Source: Microbacterium sp. Root61 (lineage in GTDB: Bacteria; Actinomycetota; Actinomycetes; Actinomycetales; Microbacteriaceae). From it: 64,000 nt of DNA. The notes beneath the pieces are model-generated. The model made no database searches, was not told where the DNA came from, and was given only the letters and a program-made list of their open reading frames with translations. Location: contig NZ_LMGU01000001.1 in the NCBI RefSeq assembly GCF_001427525.1, positions 1,893,788 to 1,957,787 of the forward strand, written 5' to 3'. Of the stretch, positions 53,101 through 62,506 are shown piece by piece; the stretch's first letter is position 1; each line of letters begins with the position of its first letter. The position numbers were made by a program, and so were the translations under genes.

Positions 53101-54108
53101 ATGGTGGTGAGCATCCGTGACGTCGCCGAAGCTGCGAGAGTCTCCGTCGGCACCGTCTCGAACGTTCTCAACCGCCCCGAGACCGTGTCCGCCGTCTCCG
53201 CTCAGCGCGTCCTGGAGGTCATCGAGGACCTCGGATACGTGCGCAACGACGCCGCGCGCAAGCTCCGGGCCGGGGTGAGCACGACGGTCGGCTTCGTCGT
53301 GCTCAACGGCCAGAACCCTTTCTTCAACGACGTCGTGCGCGGAGCCGAGGACGAAGCCTCACGACACGGCATCGCGGTTCTCTACGGCAACACCGACCAG
53401 GACTCCCGCCGCGAGCGGATGTACCTCGACCTGTTCGAGGAGCAGCAGGTGCGCGGTGTCCTCATCTCGCCCTACGGCGACATCCTCCCGCGATTGGAGC
53501 GACTGCGAGCCCGCGGCATCCGCGCCGTGCTCGTGGACCGCTTCGGCGGCGCCAGCCGGTTCAGCTCCGTCTCGGTCGACTCGGTCGAGGGCGGCCGGAT
53601 GGCGGTCCAGCACCTGATCGATATCGGACGTCGACGCATCGCCTTCGTCGGCGGTCCGATGGACATGCGGCAGGTCACCGACCGCCTCTCGGGCGCCCGC
53701 GTCGCGGCCGACAACGCCTTCCCCGGGGTTGAGCTCGAAGTGCTCTCGACCTCGGCGATGACCGTCGAAGAAGGCGTCGCCGTGGGCGCGCGCATGCTCG
53801 CCAGACCGCGCCGAGAATGGCCCGACGCCCTGTTCGCCGCCAACGACCTGATCGCCCTGGGGCTGCTGCAGTCCCTCGTCTCGGACGGACGGATGCTGGT
53901 GCCCGACGACATCGCCCTGATCGGCTTCGACGACATCTCGTTCGCCGCCGCAGCGGCGGTGCCGATCTCCTCCATCCGGCAGCCGAGCGGCATGATCGGC
54001 CGCACAGCGCTGCGCATCCTGCTGGAGGAGTGCGACGACTTGGAGCTCATCCCGCGCCAGACCGTCTTCCCACCCGAGCTGGTGGTGCGCCGCTCGACTC
54101 GGATCTGA
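53101..54108 (+). CDS. LacI family repressor of the rhamnose regulon (first)
   Basis: 335 residues. The recognition part VSVGTVSNVLNRP and the full domain order (helix-turn-helix, hinge around ARKLRAG, binding-protein fold ending GFDDISFAAAAAVPISSIRQ) are of the LacI family. ATG 53101 has GGAG 7 bases upstream. It is divergent from rhaT across an operator pair and convergent with a paralogue at 54124-55128 that has the same recognition segment. Likely ligand: L-rhamnose or rhamnulose. Confidence 0.9.
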   Translation: MVVSIRDVAEAARVSVGTVSNVLNRPETVSAVSAQRVLEVIEDLGYVRNDAARKLRAGVSTTVGFVVLNGQNPFFNDVVRGAEDEASRHGIAVLYGNTDQDSRRERMYLDLFEEQQVRGVLISPYGDILPRLERLRARGIRAVLVDRFGGASRFSSVSVDSVEGGRMAVQHLIDIGRRRIAFVGGPMDMRQVTDRLSGARVAADNAFPGVELEVLSTSAMTVEEGVAVGARMLARPRREWPDALFAANDLIALGLLQSLVSDGRMLVPDDIALIGFDDISFAAAAAVPISSIRQPSGMIGRTALRILLEECDDLELIPRQTVFPPELVVRRSTRI

Positions 54109-54123
54109 GCCGGCGCGCGCCAC

Positions 54124-55128
54124 TCAGGCCGGTGCGCCAGCCGTGGAGGCACGCACCACGAGCTCCGGACGGAAGCGCACGTGCTGGGGCGCAGCGCCCG
54201 GATCGGCCAGCGCCGCGAACAGCAGGTCGACCGCCGTCCTGCCGATGTCGTTCGCCGGCTGACGCACCGACGACAGCGGAACCACCGTGGACTGCGCGAA
54301 GTCGATGTCGTCGTAGCCGATGATGGCGAGGTCGTCCGGCACGCGGATGCCGCCGATGATCGCGGCGCCCTGCAGCACACCGACCGCGAGCAGGTCGTTG
54401 GCCGCGAACACGGCGTCCGGTCGCTCCTCGGCGGGCAGGCGCGCGATCCGCTCGCCCGCCTCGCTCCCGCGCAGAACGGTCAGCGCCTCGAGCTCGATGA
54501 CCTCGAGGCTCGCACCGGGCACCTCGGCCAGCGCGCGGCGGGCACCGGCGAGGCGATCGGCGACCTGCCTGATCGACAGCGGCCCACCGACGAAGGCGAT
54601 GCGCCGACGGCCGAGCTCGAGCAGGTGCGCGACCGCGAGGTACCCGCCTTCGACGTCGTCCACCGCGACCGAGGGGACCTGCCCGCCGGGGAGCTCGCCA
54701 TCCACAAGCACCAGCGGGATGCCGGCATTCAGCAGCACCGCGTTGTCGAGATCGTGCGGGGTCAGGAGCACGCCGTTCACCCGCTGCTCGCGGAACAGAT
54801 CGAGGTACGCGCTCTCACGGACCGGGTTCTGGTCGCTGTTGCCGAGCAGGATCGAGATGCCGTCGAGCGCCGCACGCTCCTCGGCACCGCGCGCGACCTC
54901 CGCGAAGAACGGGTTCGCGCTGTCCAGCACGATCAGGCCGATGCTGCGGCTGCGACCGGCGCGCAGCTGCCGCGCGGCGTCGTTCCGCACGAAGCCGAGC
55001 TTCTCGATGGCCGCGTGCACACGCGCGACCGTGGCCGGCGCAACCTTGTCCGGACGGTTGAGCACGTTCGAGACGGTGCCGACCGAAACGGATGCCGCGG
55101 CGGCGACGTCTTTGACACTCACTGACAT
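54124..55128 (-). CDS. LacI family repressor of the rhamnose regulon (second)
   Basis: 334 residues, clearly paralogous to the preceding LacI gene: VSVGTVSNVLNRP is identical, and matching blocks (RNDAARQLRAGRS, DQNPVRESAYLDLF, GRRRIAFVGGP) run throughout. It is divergent from the mutarotase-isomerase operon with two operators between them. The two repressors may bind the same sites while sensing different ligands, or one may control transport and the other catabolism. Confidence 0.9.
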   Translation of the reverse strand: MSVSVKDVAAAASVSVGTVSNVLNRPDKVAPATVARVHAAIEKLGFVRNDAARQLRAGRSRSIGLIVLDSANPFFAEVARGAEERAALDGISILLGNSDQNPVRESAYLDLFREQRVNGVLLTPHDLDNAVLLNAGIPLVLVDGELPGGQVPSVAVDDVEGGYLAVAHLLELGRRRIAFVGGPLSIRQVADRLAGARRALAEVPGASLEVIELEALTVLRGSEAGERIARLPAEERPDAVFAANDLLAVGVLQGAAIIGGIRVPDDLAIIGYDDIDFAQSTVVPLSSVRQPANDIGRTAVDLLFAALADPGAAPQHVRFRPELVVRASTAGAPA

Positions 55129-55169
55129 TTCGACCCATCTTGACGAATCCTGATGCTCACATTATCGTT

Positions 55170-55198
55170 TGAAACGATTCATGCCCTGGATCGATTCA
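55170..55198. promoter_or_regulatory. LacI-type operators of the rhamnose catabolic operon
   Basis: TGAAACGATTCA (55170-55181) and TGGATCGATTCA (55187-55198) each match the palindrome TGAATCGATTCA at 11 of 12 positions. They are 17 bases apart centre to centre and lie 37-65 bases before the mutarotase start, between it and the second LacI gene. Confidence 0.82.
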
Positions 55199-55234
55199 CT
55201 GACGTTATCCCTGCGAGCCTCACGAAGGAGTGCC

Positions 55235-55612
55235 ATGACCCGCGTCGCGTTTCAGCTGCTGATCCGTCCAGAGCTGATCGACGAGTACATCCGACGCCAT
55301 ACCCCGGTCTGGCCGGAGATGCTGGCCGAGATCGACGCCGCCGGTCGACGCAACTACTCGATCTTCCTCGGCGAAGGCGGCCGGCTGTTCGGCTACTACG
55401 AGACCGAAGACGACGAAGCCGCCCGCGCCTACCTGGCCGCCTCCCCCGTCGCCGCGCGCTGGGAGGCCTCGATGGCCGAGTTCTTCGTCGACCTCGACGG
55501 CCGCGCCGACCAGGCCGCCACACCCCTCACCGAGGTCTTCAACCTGCACGACCAGTTGGCGGCCTCCGCTGACGTCCCGAACCACCCCCAGAACGAAAGC
55601 TCCGCATCATGA
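55235..55612 (+). CDS. rhaM: L-rhamnose mutarotase
   Basis: 125 residues. The core VAFQLLIRPELIDEYIRRH, VWPEMLAEIDAAGRRNYSIF and GYYETEDDEAA matches rhamnose mutarotases, which speed anomer exchange so that the isomerase gets its preferred form. ATG 55235 follows GAAGGAG; an upstream ATG at 55169 overlaps the operators and is unlikely. It overlaps the isomerase start by ATGA. Confidence 0.92.
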   Translation: MTRVAFQLLIRPELIDEYIRRHTPVWPEMLAEIDAAGRRNYSIFLGEGGRLFGYYETEDDEAARAYLAASPVAARWEASMAEFFVDLDGRADQAATPLTEVFNLHDQLAASADVPNHPQNESSAS

Positions 55613-56775
55613 CGACGCTGTCCCCCGAGATCCAGTCCCAGCTGAGTGCGCAGGCCATCGAGCTGCCCTCGTGGGCGTTCGGCAACTCCGGCACCCGCTT
55701 CAAGGTGTTCGCCACGCCCGGCACGCCCCGCGACCCCTTCGAGAAGATCGCGGATGCCGCGGAGGTCAACCGTGTCACGGCGCTGGCCCCGGCCGTCGCG
55801 CTGCACATCCCGTGGGACAAGGTCGAGGACTACTCGGTCCTGCGTCGTCACGCCGAGGACCTCGGAGTGAAGCTCGGCACGGTCAACTCGAACACGTTCC
55901 AGGACGACGACTACAAGTTCGGCGCCCTCACCCACGAAGACGCCGCCGTGCGCCGCAAGGCGATCGACCACCACCTCGAGTGCATCGACGTGATGGATGC
56001 CACGGGCTCGCGCGACCTGAAGATCTGGCTCGCCGAGGGCTCGAACTACCCGGGCCAGGCCGACCTCCGCGGCCGCCAGGACCGCCTACACGAGTCGCTG
56101 CAGCAGATCTACGCGCGCCTCACCGGCGACCAGCGCCTCGTGCTGGAGTACAAGTTCTTCGAGCCGTCGTTCTACCACACCGATGTTCCGGACTGGGGTA
56201 CCTCCTACGTGCAGGTGGCCGCCCTCGGCGAGCGTGCGCTGGTCTGCCTCGACACCGGCCACCACGCGCCGGGCACCAACATCGAGTTCATCGTGATGCA
56301 GCTGCTGCGCCTCGGAAAGCTCGGCTCGTTCGACTTCAACTCGCGCTTCTACGCCGACGACGACCTGATCGTGGGCGCGGCCGACCCGTTCCAGCTGTTC
56401 CGCATCCTGTTCGAGGTCATCCGCGGCGGCGGCCTGAACAACCCCGACGTGGCCTTCATGCTCGACCAGTGCCACAACGTCGAGAAGAAGATCCCCGGCC
56501 AGATCCGCTCCGTGCTCAACGTGCAGGAGATGACCGCCCGCGCGTTGCTCGTCGACGGCGAGGCGCTGATCGCGGCGCAGCGCTCCGGCGACGTGCTCGC
56601 GGCCAACGCCGTGCTGATGGACGCGTTCTACACCGACGTGCGCCCGGCCCTGGCGGCGTGGCGCGAGGAGCGCGGCCTGCCCGCCGACCCGATGGCAGCC
56701 TTCGCCGCGTCCGGCTACCAGGAGCGCATCGAAGCCGAGCGCGTCGGCGGCGTCCAGGCCGGCTGGGGCGCCTAG
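55609..56775 (+). CDS. rhaI: L-rhamnose isomerase (RhaI type)
   Basis: 388 residues, a xylose-isomerase-like barrel of the non-E. coli RhaI class. Metal-ligand regions are visible as LEYKFFEPSFYHTD, CLDTGHHAPGTN and FNSRFYADDD. It converts L-rhamnose to L-rhamnulose with a divalent metal. Second in the catabolic operon, separated from the aldolase fusion by 165 bases that contain a palindromic repeat. Confidence 0.93.
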   Translation: MTTLSPEIQSQLSAQAIELPSWAFGNSGTRFKVFATPGTPRDPFEKIADAAEVNRVTALAPAVALHIPWDKVEDYSVLRRHAEDLGVKLGTVNSNTFQDDDYKFGALTHEDAAVRRKAIDHHLECIDVMDATGSRDLKIWLAEGSNYPGQADLRGRQDRLHESLQQIYARLTGDQRLVLEYKFFEPSFYHTDVPDWGTSYVQVAALGERALVCLDTGHHAPGTNIEFIVMQLLRLGKLGSFDFNSRFYADDDLIVGAADPFQLFRILFEVIRGGGLNNPDVAFMLDQCHNVEKKIPGQIRSVLNVQEMTARALLVDGEALIAAQRSGDVLAANAVLMDAFYTDVRPALAAWREERGLPADPMAAFAASGYQERIEAERVGGVQAGWGA

Positions 56776-56808
56776 CCCCACGGTCGAACCGGGCGCCCAC
56801 CACCCAGC

Positions 56809-56936
56809 TCGCCTGTCGCAATCGGTCGCTTCGACCGGCAGATCGCGACAGGCGAACCCCGCAGCATCCCGCTCCCCCGTCGCAACTTGTCGCCGCAGCT
56901 CGCAGAATGTGACAGGCGAACCCCAGATCGAAGGAA
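56809..56936. repeat. Palindromic repeat inside the rhamnose operon
   Basis: TCGCCTGTCGC (56809-56819) pairs with GCGACAGGCGA (56845-56855); inside it CGGTCG (56823-56828) pairs with CGACCG (56831-56836). GACAGGCGAACCCC recurs at about 56847-56860 and 56911-56924, preceded by further CGTCGCAA / TCGC units. This forms a nested cruciform between rhaI and the aldolase fusion, and it may stabilise or attenuate the message. Confidence 0.7.
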
Positions 56937-56940
56937 TCTC

Positions 56941-58977
56941 ATGACGAACCCGACCGCCGCCGAGCTCATCGCGCGGAGTAACCGCTTGGGCGCCGACCCG
57001 AAGAACACGAACTACGCCGGGGGCAACACCTCGGCGAAGGGCACCGAGGTCGACCCGGTCACGGGCGAGCCCGTCGAGCTGCTGTGGGTCAAGGGATCCG
57101 GCGGCGACCTGGGCACGCTCACCGAGCAGGGACTCGCGGTTCTGCGGCTGGACCGCATGCGGGCGCTCGTCGACGTGTACCCGGGCCTGGAACGCGAGGA
57201 CGAGATGGTCGCCGCGTTCGACTACTGTCTGCACGGCAAGGGCGGGGCGGCGCCGTCGATCGACACCGCCATGCACGGGCTGGTGGATGCCGCACACGTG
57301 GACCACCTGCATCCCGACTCCGGCATCGCGATCGCGACGTCCGCCGACGGCGAGGCACTGACCGCGAAGATCTTCGGCGACAAGGTCGCGTGGGTGCCGT
57401 GGCGCCGCCCCGGCTTCCAGCTCGGGCTGGACATCGCCGCGATCAAGACCGCGAACCCGGACGCGATCGGCTGCATCCTCGGCGGGCACGGCATCACCGC
57501 GTGGGGCGACACCTCCGATGCGGCCGAGGCCAACTCGCTCTGGATCATCGAAACCGCCCAGGCGTACATCGACGCGCACGGCGCGGCCGACCCGTTCGGC
57601 GCCGCCCGCGCCGGGTTCGGCGCCCTGGAGTCCGGCGAGCGCCGGGCGAAGGCATCCGCGCTGGCCGCGACCATCCGGGGCATCGCGAGCCACGACAAGC
57701 CGATGGTCGGCCACTTCACCGACGACGCGCGCGTGCTCGAGTTCCTCGCCTCCGAGGCCGCCCCGCGCCTCGCCGAGCTGGGCACGAGCTGCCCCGACCA
57801 CTTCCTTCGCACCAAAGTCAAGCCGATGCTGCTCGATGTCTCGGCCGACACCTCGGTGGAGGCATCCGTCGCCCGCCTGAAGGAGCTGCACGAGGCCTAC
57901 CGCGCCGATTACACCGCCTACTACGAGTCGCACGCCGATGCCGCGTCGCCCGCGATGCGCGGGGCCGACCCGCTGATCGTGCTCGTCCCCGGCGTGGGCA
58001 TGTTCAGCTACGGCGCGAACAAGCAGACCGCACGCGTCGCCGGCGAGTTCTACCTCAACGCGATCAACGTCATGCGCGGCGCCGAGGCGCTGTCGACCTA
58101 CGCGCCGATCTCGGATGCCGAGAAGTTCCGCATCGAGTACTGGGCGCTGGAAGAGGCGAAGCTGCAGCGGATGCCGAAGCCCAAGACGCACGCGGGCCGC
58201 ATCGCGCTCGTGACCGGTGCCGCCTCCGGCATCGGCAAGGCCATCGCTGTCCGCCTGGCGGCCGAGGGCGCCTGCGTCGTCATCGCCGACCTCGACCTGG
58301 CCAAGGCGCAGGCTGCGGCGGCGGAGATCGGCGGAGCGGATGTCGCGGTCGGCGTCGCGGCGAACGTGGCGGATGCCGCGGCCGTTCAGCGGGCCGTGGA
58401 TGACGCGGTCCTCGCCTTCGGCGGGCTCGACCTCGTCGTCAACAACGCCGGGCTCTCGCTGTCCAAGCCTCTCCTGGAGACCACCGAAGCGGACTGGGAC
58501 CTCCAGCACGACGTCATGGCCAAGGGCTCGTTCCTGGTCTCGAAGGCCGCGGCGAAGGTGCTCATCGAGCAGGAGCTCGGCGGTGACATCATCTACATCT
58601 CGTCGAAGAACTCCGTCTTCGCCGGTCCGAACAACATCGCGTACTCCGCGACCAAGGCCGATCAGGCGCACCAGGTGCGGCTGCTCGCGGTCGAGCTCGG
58701 CGAGCACGGCGTGCGCGTCAACGGCATCAACCCCGACGGCGTCGTGCGCGGCTCGGGTATCTTCGCCTCGGGCTGGGGCGCGAACCGCGCCGCGACCTAC
58801 GGGGTGGACGAGAAGGACCTCGGCCAGTTCTACGCGAACCGCACCATCCTCAAGCGCGAGGTGCTGCCCGAGAACATCGCCAACGCCGTGATCGCCCTGA
58901 CCGGACCCGAGCTGCAGCTCACCACCGGCCTGCACATCCCGGTCGACTCCGGCGTCGCCGCGGCCTTCCTGCGATGA
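56941..58977 (+). CDS. rhaEW: Bifunctional rhamnulose-1-phosphate aldolase / L-lactaldehyde dehydrogenase
   Basis: 678 residues. The first about 400 form a class II aldolase domain with the metal histidines in HVDHLHPDSG and GGHGITAWGD; the last about 260 form a short-chain dehydrogenase with VTGAASGIGKA, NNAGLS and Tyr/Lys in NIAYSATKADQAH. The aldolase splits rhamnulose-1-phosphate into dihydroxyacetone phosphate and lactaldehyde, and the dehydrogenase oxidises the lactaldehyde. The fusion is known in rhamnose pathways of several phyla. ATG 56941 follows AAGGAATCTC. Overlaps rhaB by ATGA. Confidence 0.9.
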   Translation: MTNPTAAELIARSNRLGADPKNTNYAGGNTSAKGTEVDPVTGEPVELLWVKGSGGDLGTLTEQGLAVLRLDRMRALVDVYPGLEREDEMVAAFDYCLHGKGGAAPSIDTAMHGLVDAAHVDHLHPDSGIAIATSADGEALTAKIFGDKVAWVPWRRPGFQLGLDIAAIKTANPDAIGCILGGHGITAWGDTSDAAEANSLWIIETAQAYIDAHGAADPFGAARAGFGALESGERRAKASALAATIRGIASHDKPMVGHFTDDARVLEFLASEAAPRLAELGTSCPDHFLRTKVKPMLLDVSADTSVEASVARLKELHEAYRADYTAYYESHADAASPAMRGADPLIVLVPGVGMFSYGANKQTARVAGEFYLNAINVMRGAEALSTYAPISDAEKFRIEYWALEEAKLQRMPKPKTHAGRIALVTGAASGIGKAIAVRLAAEGACVVIADLDLAKAQAAAAEIGGADVAVGVAANVADAAAVQRAVDDAVLAFGGLDLVVNNAGLSLSKPLLETTEADWDLQHDVMAKGSFLVSKAAAKVLIEQELGGDIIYISSKNSVFAGPNNIAYSATKADQAHQVRLLAVELGEHGVRVNGINPDGVVRGSGIFASGWGANRAATYGVDEKDLGQFYANRTILKREVLPENIANAVIALTGPELQLTTGLHIPVDSGVAAAFLR

Positions 58978-60398
58978 GCGCCACCGGCCACGTCGCGGCG
59001 ATCGACCTAGGCGCGACCAGCGGCCGGGTCATCCTCGGACGAGTCGGTCCCGATGCTCTCGAGACGCGGCAGATCGCGCGGTTCGCGAACAGCCCCGTGC
59101 AGACGCTGGACGGTCTGCACTGGGACCTGCTCGGAATGTACGGTGCGGCCACCGCAGGTCTGCGCGCCGCGTTCCGCGAGGAGCCCGGAATCGCGAGCAT
59201 CGGTGTGGACGCGTGGGCCGTCGACTACGGCCTCCTGCGCGACGGACGTCTCCTCGGCGCCCCCTTCCACTACCGCGACGAGCGCACCGCGCGCGGCGTC
59301 GAATCGGTGCACGAGCGGATGCCGCACGCCGATCTCTTCGCCCGCAACGGACTGCAGTTCCTGCCGTTCAACACGGTGTATCAGTTCGCCGCGGAGCCCA
59401 CCGATCAGCTCGCGTTCGCCGACACCGCGCTCCTGATCCCCGACCTCGTCGCGTACTGGCTGACCGGCATCGCTCGAGCGGAGCGCACGAACGCCTCCAC
59501 CACCGGCCTGCTGCATGTCACGGAAAGCGAGTGGGACGCCGAGCTCGTCGCCGCGCTCGGCTTCCCTCGTGGGATCCTTCCCCCGCTCATCTCGGCGGGC
59601 GAGCGGCTCGGGCTGCTGGATCCCACGGTCGCCGCATCCATCGGTGCGACGACCACCACGTCTGTCACCGCCGTCGGTTCGCACGACACCGCATCCGCGG
59701 TCGTCGCCGTGCCGATGGAGGCGGATGCCGCGGTCTACATCTCCTGCGGAACCTGGGGACTCGTCGGCGTCGAGGTCGAGACGCCCGTCCTCACCGCCGA
59801 GGCGGTCGCCGCCAACTACACGAACGAAGGCGGTGTCGACGGGCGCGTGCGCCTGCTGCACAACGTCATGGGCCTGTGGGTACTCAGCGAGACGCTGCGC
59901 GGCTGGGAGCGCGAAGGGCACCCCGCCGATCTCACGACGCTGCTGGATGCCGCGGCCGAGGTCGAACGCGATGTGCCGGTGTTCGACATCAACGACCCCC
60001 GCTTCCTGCCGCCCGGCGACATGCCCGCGCGCATCGACGCCTGGTGCACCGAGCACGGCCTCGCCGCACCGCGCACCCGCACCGAGTACGTGCGCAGCAT
60101 CATCGAGTCCCTCGCGCAGGCGTTCGCCGAGGCATCCGCCCGCGCCGCGGCACTCGGCGGTGTCGACGCGCGCACGATCCACATCGTCGGCGGCGGCGCC
60201 TTGAACGCGCTGCTCTGCCAGCGCACCGCCGACCGCGCCGGGATGCCGGTCATGGCCGGTCCGGTCGAGGCGACCGCCTTGGGCAACGTTCTCGTTCAGG
60301 CACGGGCGCTGGGGTTCATCGACGGCTCGCTCGAGGCTCTGCGCGACCTGGTCGCCCGCACGCACGCGCCCCTCCGCTACGCACCGCGCGCCGGCTGA
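58974..60398 (+). CDS. rhaB: Rhamnulokinase
   Basis: 474 residues of the FGGY kinase family. AIDLGATSGRVILG binds phosphate at the N-terminus, VDAWAVDYGLL carries the catalytic-type Asp, and IVGGGALNALLCQRTAD the adenosine site. It phosphorylates L-rhamnulose at C1 with ATP. ATG 58974 overlaps the aldolase fusion stop. Together with RhaSTPQ, RhaM, RhaI and RhaEW it completes rhamnose uptake and breakdown. Confidence 0.93.
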   Translation: MSATGHVAAIDLGATSGRVILGRVGPDALETRQIARFANSPVQTLDGLHWDLLGMYGAATAGLRAAFREEPGIASIGVDAWAVDYGLLRDGRLLGAPFHYRDERTARGVESVHERMPHADLFARNGLQFLPFNTVYQFAAEPTDQLAFADTALLIPDLVAYWLTGIARAERTNASTTGLLHVTESEWDAELVAALGFPRGILPPLISAGERLGLLDPTVAASIGATTTTSVTAVGSHDTASAVVAVPMEADAAVYISCGTWGLVGVEVETPVLTAEAVAANYTNEGGVDGRVRLLHNVMGLWVLSETLRGWEREGHPADLTTLLDAAAEVERDVPVFDINDPRFLPPGDMPARIDAWCTEHGLAAPRTRTEYVRSIIESLAQAFAEASARAAALGGVDARTIHIVGGGALNALLCQRTADRAGMPVMAGPVEATALGNVLVQARALGFIDGSLEALRDLVARTHAPLRYAPRAG

Positions 60399-60410
60399 CG
60401 CCAGGGCGGG

Positions 60411-61652
60411 CTAGGACCGCAGTCCGACGCGTTCGAGGTGTGCGTTGGTGAATCGCCCGTCGGGGTCGAGTCGCTCGAACACCGCTCGTGCATCGGCCAG
60501 GCGCGGATGCACCCGCCTCAGAGCCGCCGCGTCGAACGTGTGGAACTTGGCCCAGTGCGGCCGGGCGGCGAACGGTGCCAGCGCATCCTCGATCGCCGGG
60601 ATCACGGCGGCCACAGCGTCTGGCGCGTTGCGCCAGGTGAAGTGGATCGCCAGCACATCACGCTCGTACGCGGGGCTCAACCAGAGGTCGTCGGCCGCCG
60701 CGGTGCGCAGCTCGCTCCAGATGAGGAGCGGACGGATGCGGTCAGCCAACGCCCGCACCGCGTTCAGCGCTGCCGGGGCATCCGCCCGGGGCACGAAGTA
60801 CTCGCTCTGGATCTCGTCGCCGAAAGACGGCTCGCTGTCGAGCCGGAAGTGCGGGAGCCGCTGCGTCCACGATCCCGGGGTACCGAGGTCGGTGACGATG
60901 AACTCCTCGCCGAGCGGCGAGTGCACCGCGGGATCGCGACGACCGTCCAGCAGGTCGTCCGCGACAACAGCCGTGTCGGCCTCGATGAGCGACTTGACCC
61001 ACACGAGATCGACCGAGTGCGACTCCCAACGCGTGAAGATCGACACACTGTAGCCGGCACTCGTGAGCGCGGCGAGATCGGCGAGCGCCGCATCCCAGCT
61101 GACCCCGGTGTAGATGTCCTGCCGCACCCGGAAGCTGGGTCGCACGTCGAGCGTGAGCGCCACGACGATCCCGTACGCCCCGACTCCCACCACCAGCGCA
61201 TCGAAGTCGGCGTCGCCGCGGCGCACCTCGTGCGCGTCGCCGTCAGCGCCGATGTATCGGATGCTCCGGACCGCGGTGGAGAGCACGCCGTTGCCGTCGC
61301 CCGAGCCGTGGGTGCTGGTGGCCGTGGCTCCGCCGACCGAGATGTGCGGCAGCGAGCCCATGTTGTGCAGCGCCCAGCCGCGCGCGTCGAGCCACATCGC
61401 CAGCGTGCCGTAGCGGGTGCCGCTCGCGACGGTGACCGTGCGGGCGTCTTCGTCCAGCGCGAAGCCGCCCTCGAGCCCGCGAACGCCGATGAGGGTGCCC
61501 GTCGTGTCGGGCAGGTCGGTGAAGGAGTGCCCGGTGCCGAGCGCGTGCACGCGACCGCCTGCGGCCACGGCACGACGGACGTCCTCCTCCGTCGTGGCCT
61601 CGACGATGCGGGCAGCCGTGTACTCGTACGTGCCCGCCCAGTTGCGCGCCAT
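60411..61652 (-). CDS. FAD-linked alditol oxidase-like protein
   Basis: 413 residues, a VAO-type FAD enzyme. ALGTGHSFTDLPDT (37-50) has His42 where alditol oxidase carries covalently bound FAD, and HISVGGATATSTHGSG matches the second FAD stretch; a D-arabinonolactone-oxidase-like C-terminal domain follows (PHWAKFHTFD). Streptomyces relatives oxidise xylitol and sorbitol with O2. ATG 61652 was chosen because the longer frame runs into the transglutaminase gene. It is 8 bases after that gene's stop on the same strand but probably unrelated to it. Confidence 0.85.
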   Translation of the reverse strand: MARNWAGTYEYTAARIVEATTEEDVRRAVAAGGRVHALGTGHSFTDLPDTTGTLIGVRGLEGGFALDEDARTVTVASGTRYGTLAMWLDARGWALHNMGSLPHISVGGATATSTHGSGDGNGVLSTAVRSIRYIGADGDAHEVRRGDADFDALVVGVGAYGIVVALTLDVRPSFRVRQDIYTGVSWDAALADLAALTSAGYSVSIFTRWESHSVDLVWVKSLIEADTAVVADDLLDGRRDPAVHSPLGEEFIVTDLGTPGSWTQRLPHFRLDSEPSFGDEIQSEYFVPRADAPAALNAVRALADRIRPLLIWSELRTAAADDLWLSPAYERDVLAIHFTWRNAPDAVAAVIPAIEDALAPFAARPHWAKFHTFDAAALRRVHPRLADARAVFERLDPDGRFTNAHLERVGLRS

Positions 61653-61660
61653 CCGCCGGC

Positions 61661-62506
61661 CTACGTCTCGCGGGTGATCGTGACCTTGACGTGCAGGTTC
61701 GACTTGAAGGGTCCGGCGTACACACCGCGCAGCGGCGGGACGTCGCCGTAGTCGCGGCCTCGGCCGACGAGCACATGGCGGTCGCCGATCTCGATGTTGT
61801 TGGTCGGGTCGAAACCCTGCCATTCGCCGGCGAACCACTCCACCCAGGCGTGGGACTCGCCGGTGACGGCTTCCCCGACCTCGGCGTCCGGCTTCGGGTG
61901 CAGATAGCCCGACACGTAGCGCGCCGGGATGCCGACCTCGCGGAGGGCCCCGAGCGTGATGTGCGCCATGTCCTGACACACGCCCTTGCGCGACTCCCAC
62001 GCCTCGCTCGCAGTGGAGTGCACACCGGTGACGCCGGTCATGTACTGGACCTCATCGCCGATCCGCGTGGCGATCTCGAACGCGGCGCGGCCGGGGTGGT
62101 CGTGCCGACCCGCGATCGTCCGGGCGATCTCGGCCACTTCGGCGTGCGGGCGGGTGCGGCCCGTCTGGGTGAGCTGCTCGACCGTGCCGATGGCGCCGGA
62201 CGCCTCGGCGGCCAGCGCCTCCCACGTCAGGTCGACGTGCTCCAGCGGACGCGGGCGCACCTCGACGAGGCTGCGCGCCGTGATCTGCAGCGACGAGTGC
62301 GGCGAGAGCACGTCGAATGCGGCGACGCGGGTGCCGAAGTAGTCGACGTACTGGTTCACCGATGTCGACGGGTCGATGTCGAGCGACGAGCTCAGCACGA
62401 ACTGGCTGTCGGTCGAGCCCGGCAGCATCCGCGCCTCGTTGTACGACGCGGTCACCTCGCCCGGGTACGAGAACCCGGTCTGGTGCTCGATACGCAAGCG
62501 CTTCAT
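61661..62506 (-). CDS. Transglutaminase-like protein of the alpha-E/ATP-grasp module
   Basis: 281 residues. An N-terminal beta domain ([16 protein letters not shown]) is followed by the protease-like core with Cys in RKGVCQDMAH, His in ESHAWVEWF and Asp in FDPTNNI. Proteins of this type are always found beside alpha-E and circularly permuted ATP-grasp genes and are thought to cleave or transfer a peptide. ATG 62506 overlaps the alpha-E stop (ATGA). The true substrate is not known. Confidence 0.9.
   Translation of the reverse strand: MKRLRIEHQTGFSYPGEVTASYNEARMLPGSTDSQFVLSSSLDIDPSTSVNQYVDYFGTRVAAFDVLSPHSSLQITARSLVEVRPRPLEHVDLTWEALAAEASGAIGTVEQLTQTGRTRPHAEVAEIARTIAGRHDHPGRAAFEIATRIGDEVQYMTGVTGVHSTASEAWESRKGVCQDMAHITLGALREVGIPARYVSGYLHPKPDAEVGEAVTGESHAWVEWFAGEWQGFDPTNNIEIGDRHVLVGRGRDYGDVPPLRGVYAGPFKSNLHVKVTITRET

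Noticed and set aside
56086..58935. A 949-codon open frame on the minus strand opposite rhaI and the aldolase fusion
   Set aside because: The plus-strand genes have full catalytic motifs; the antisense frame is a by-product of codon bias.
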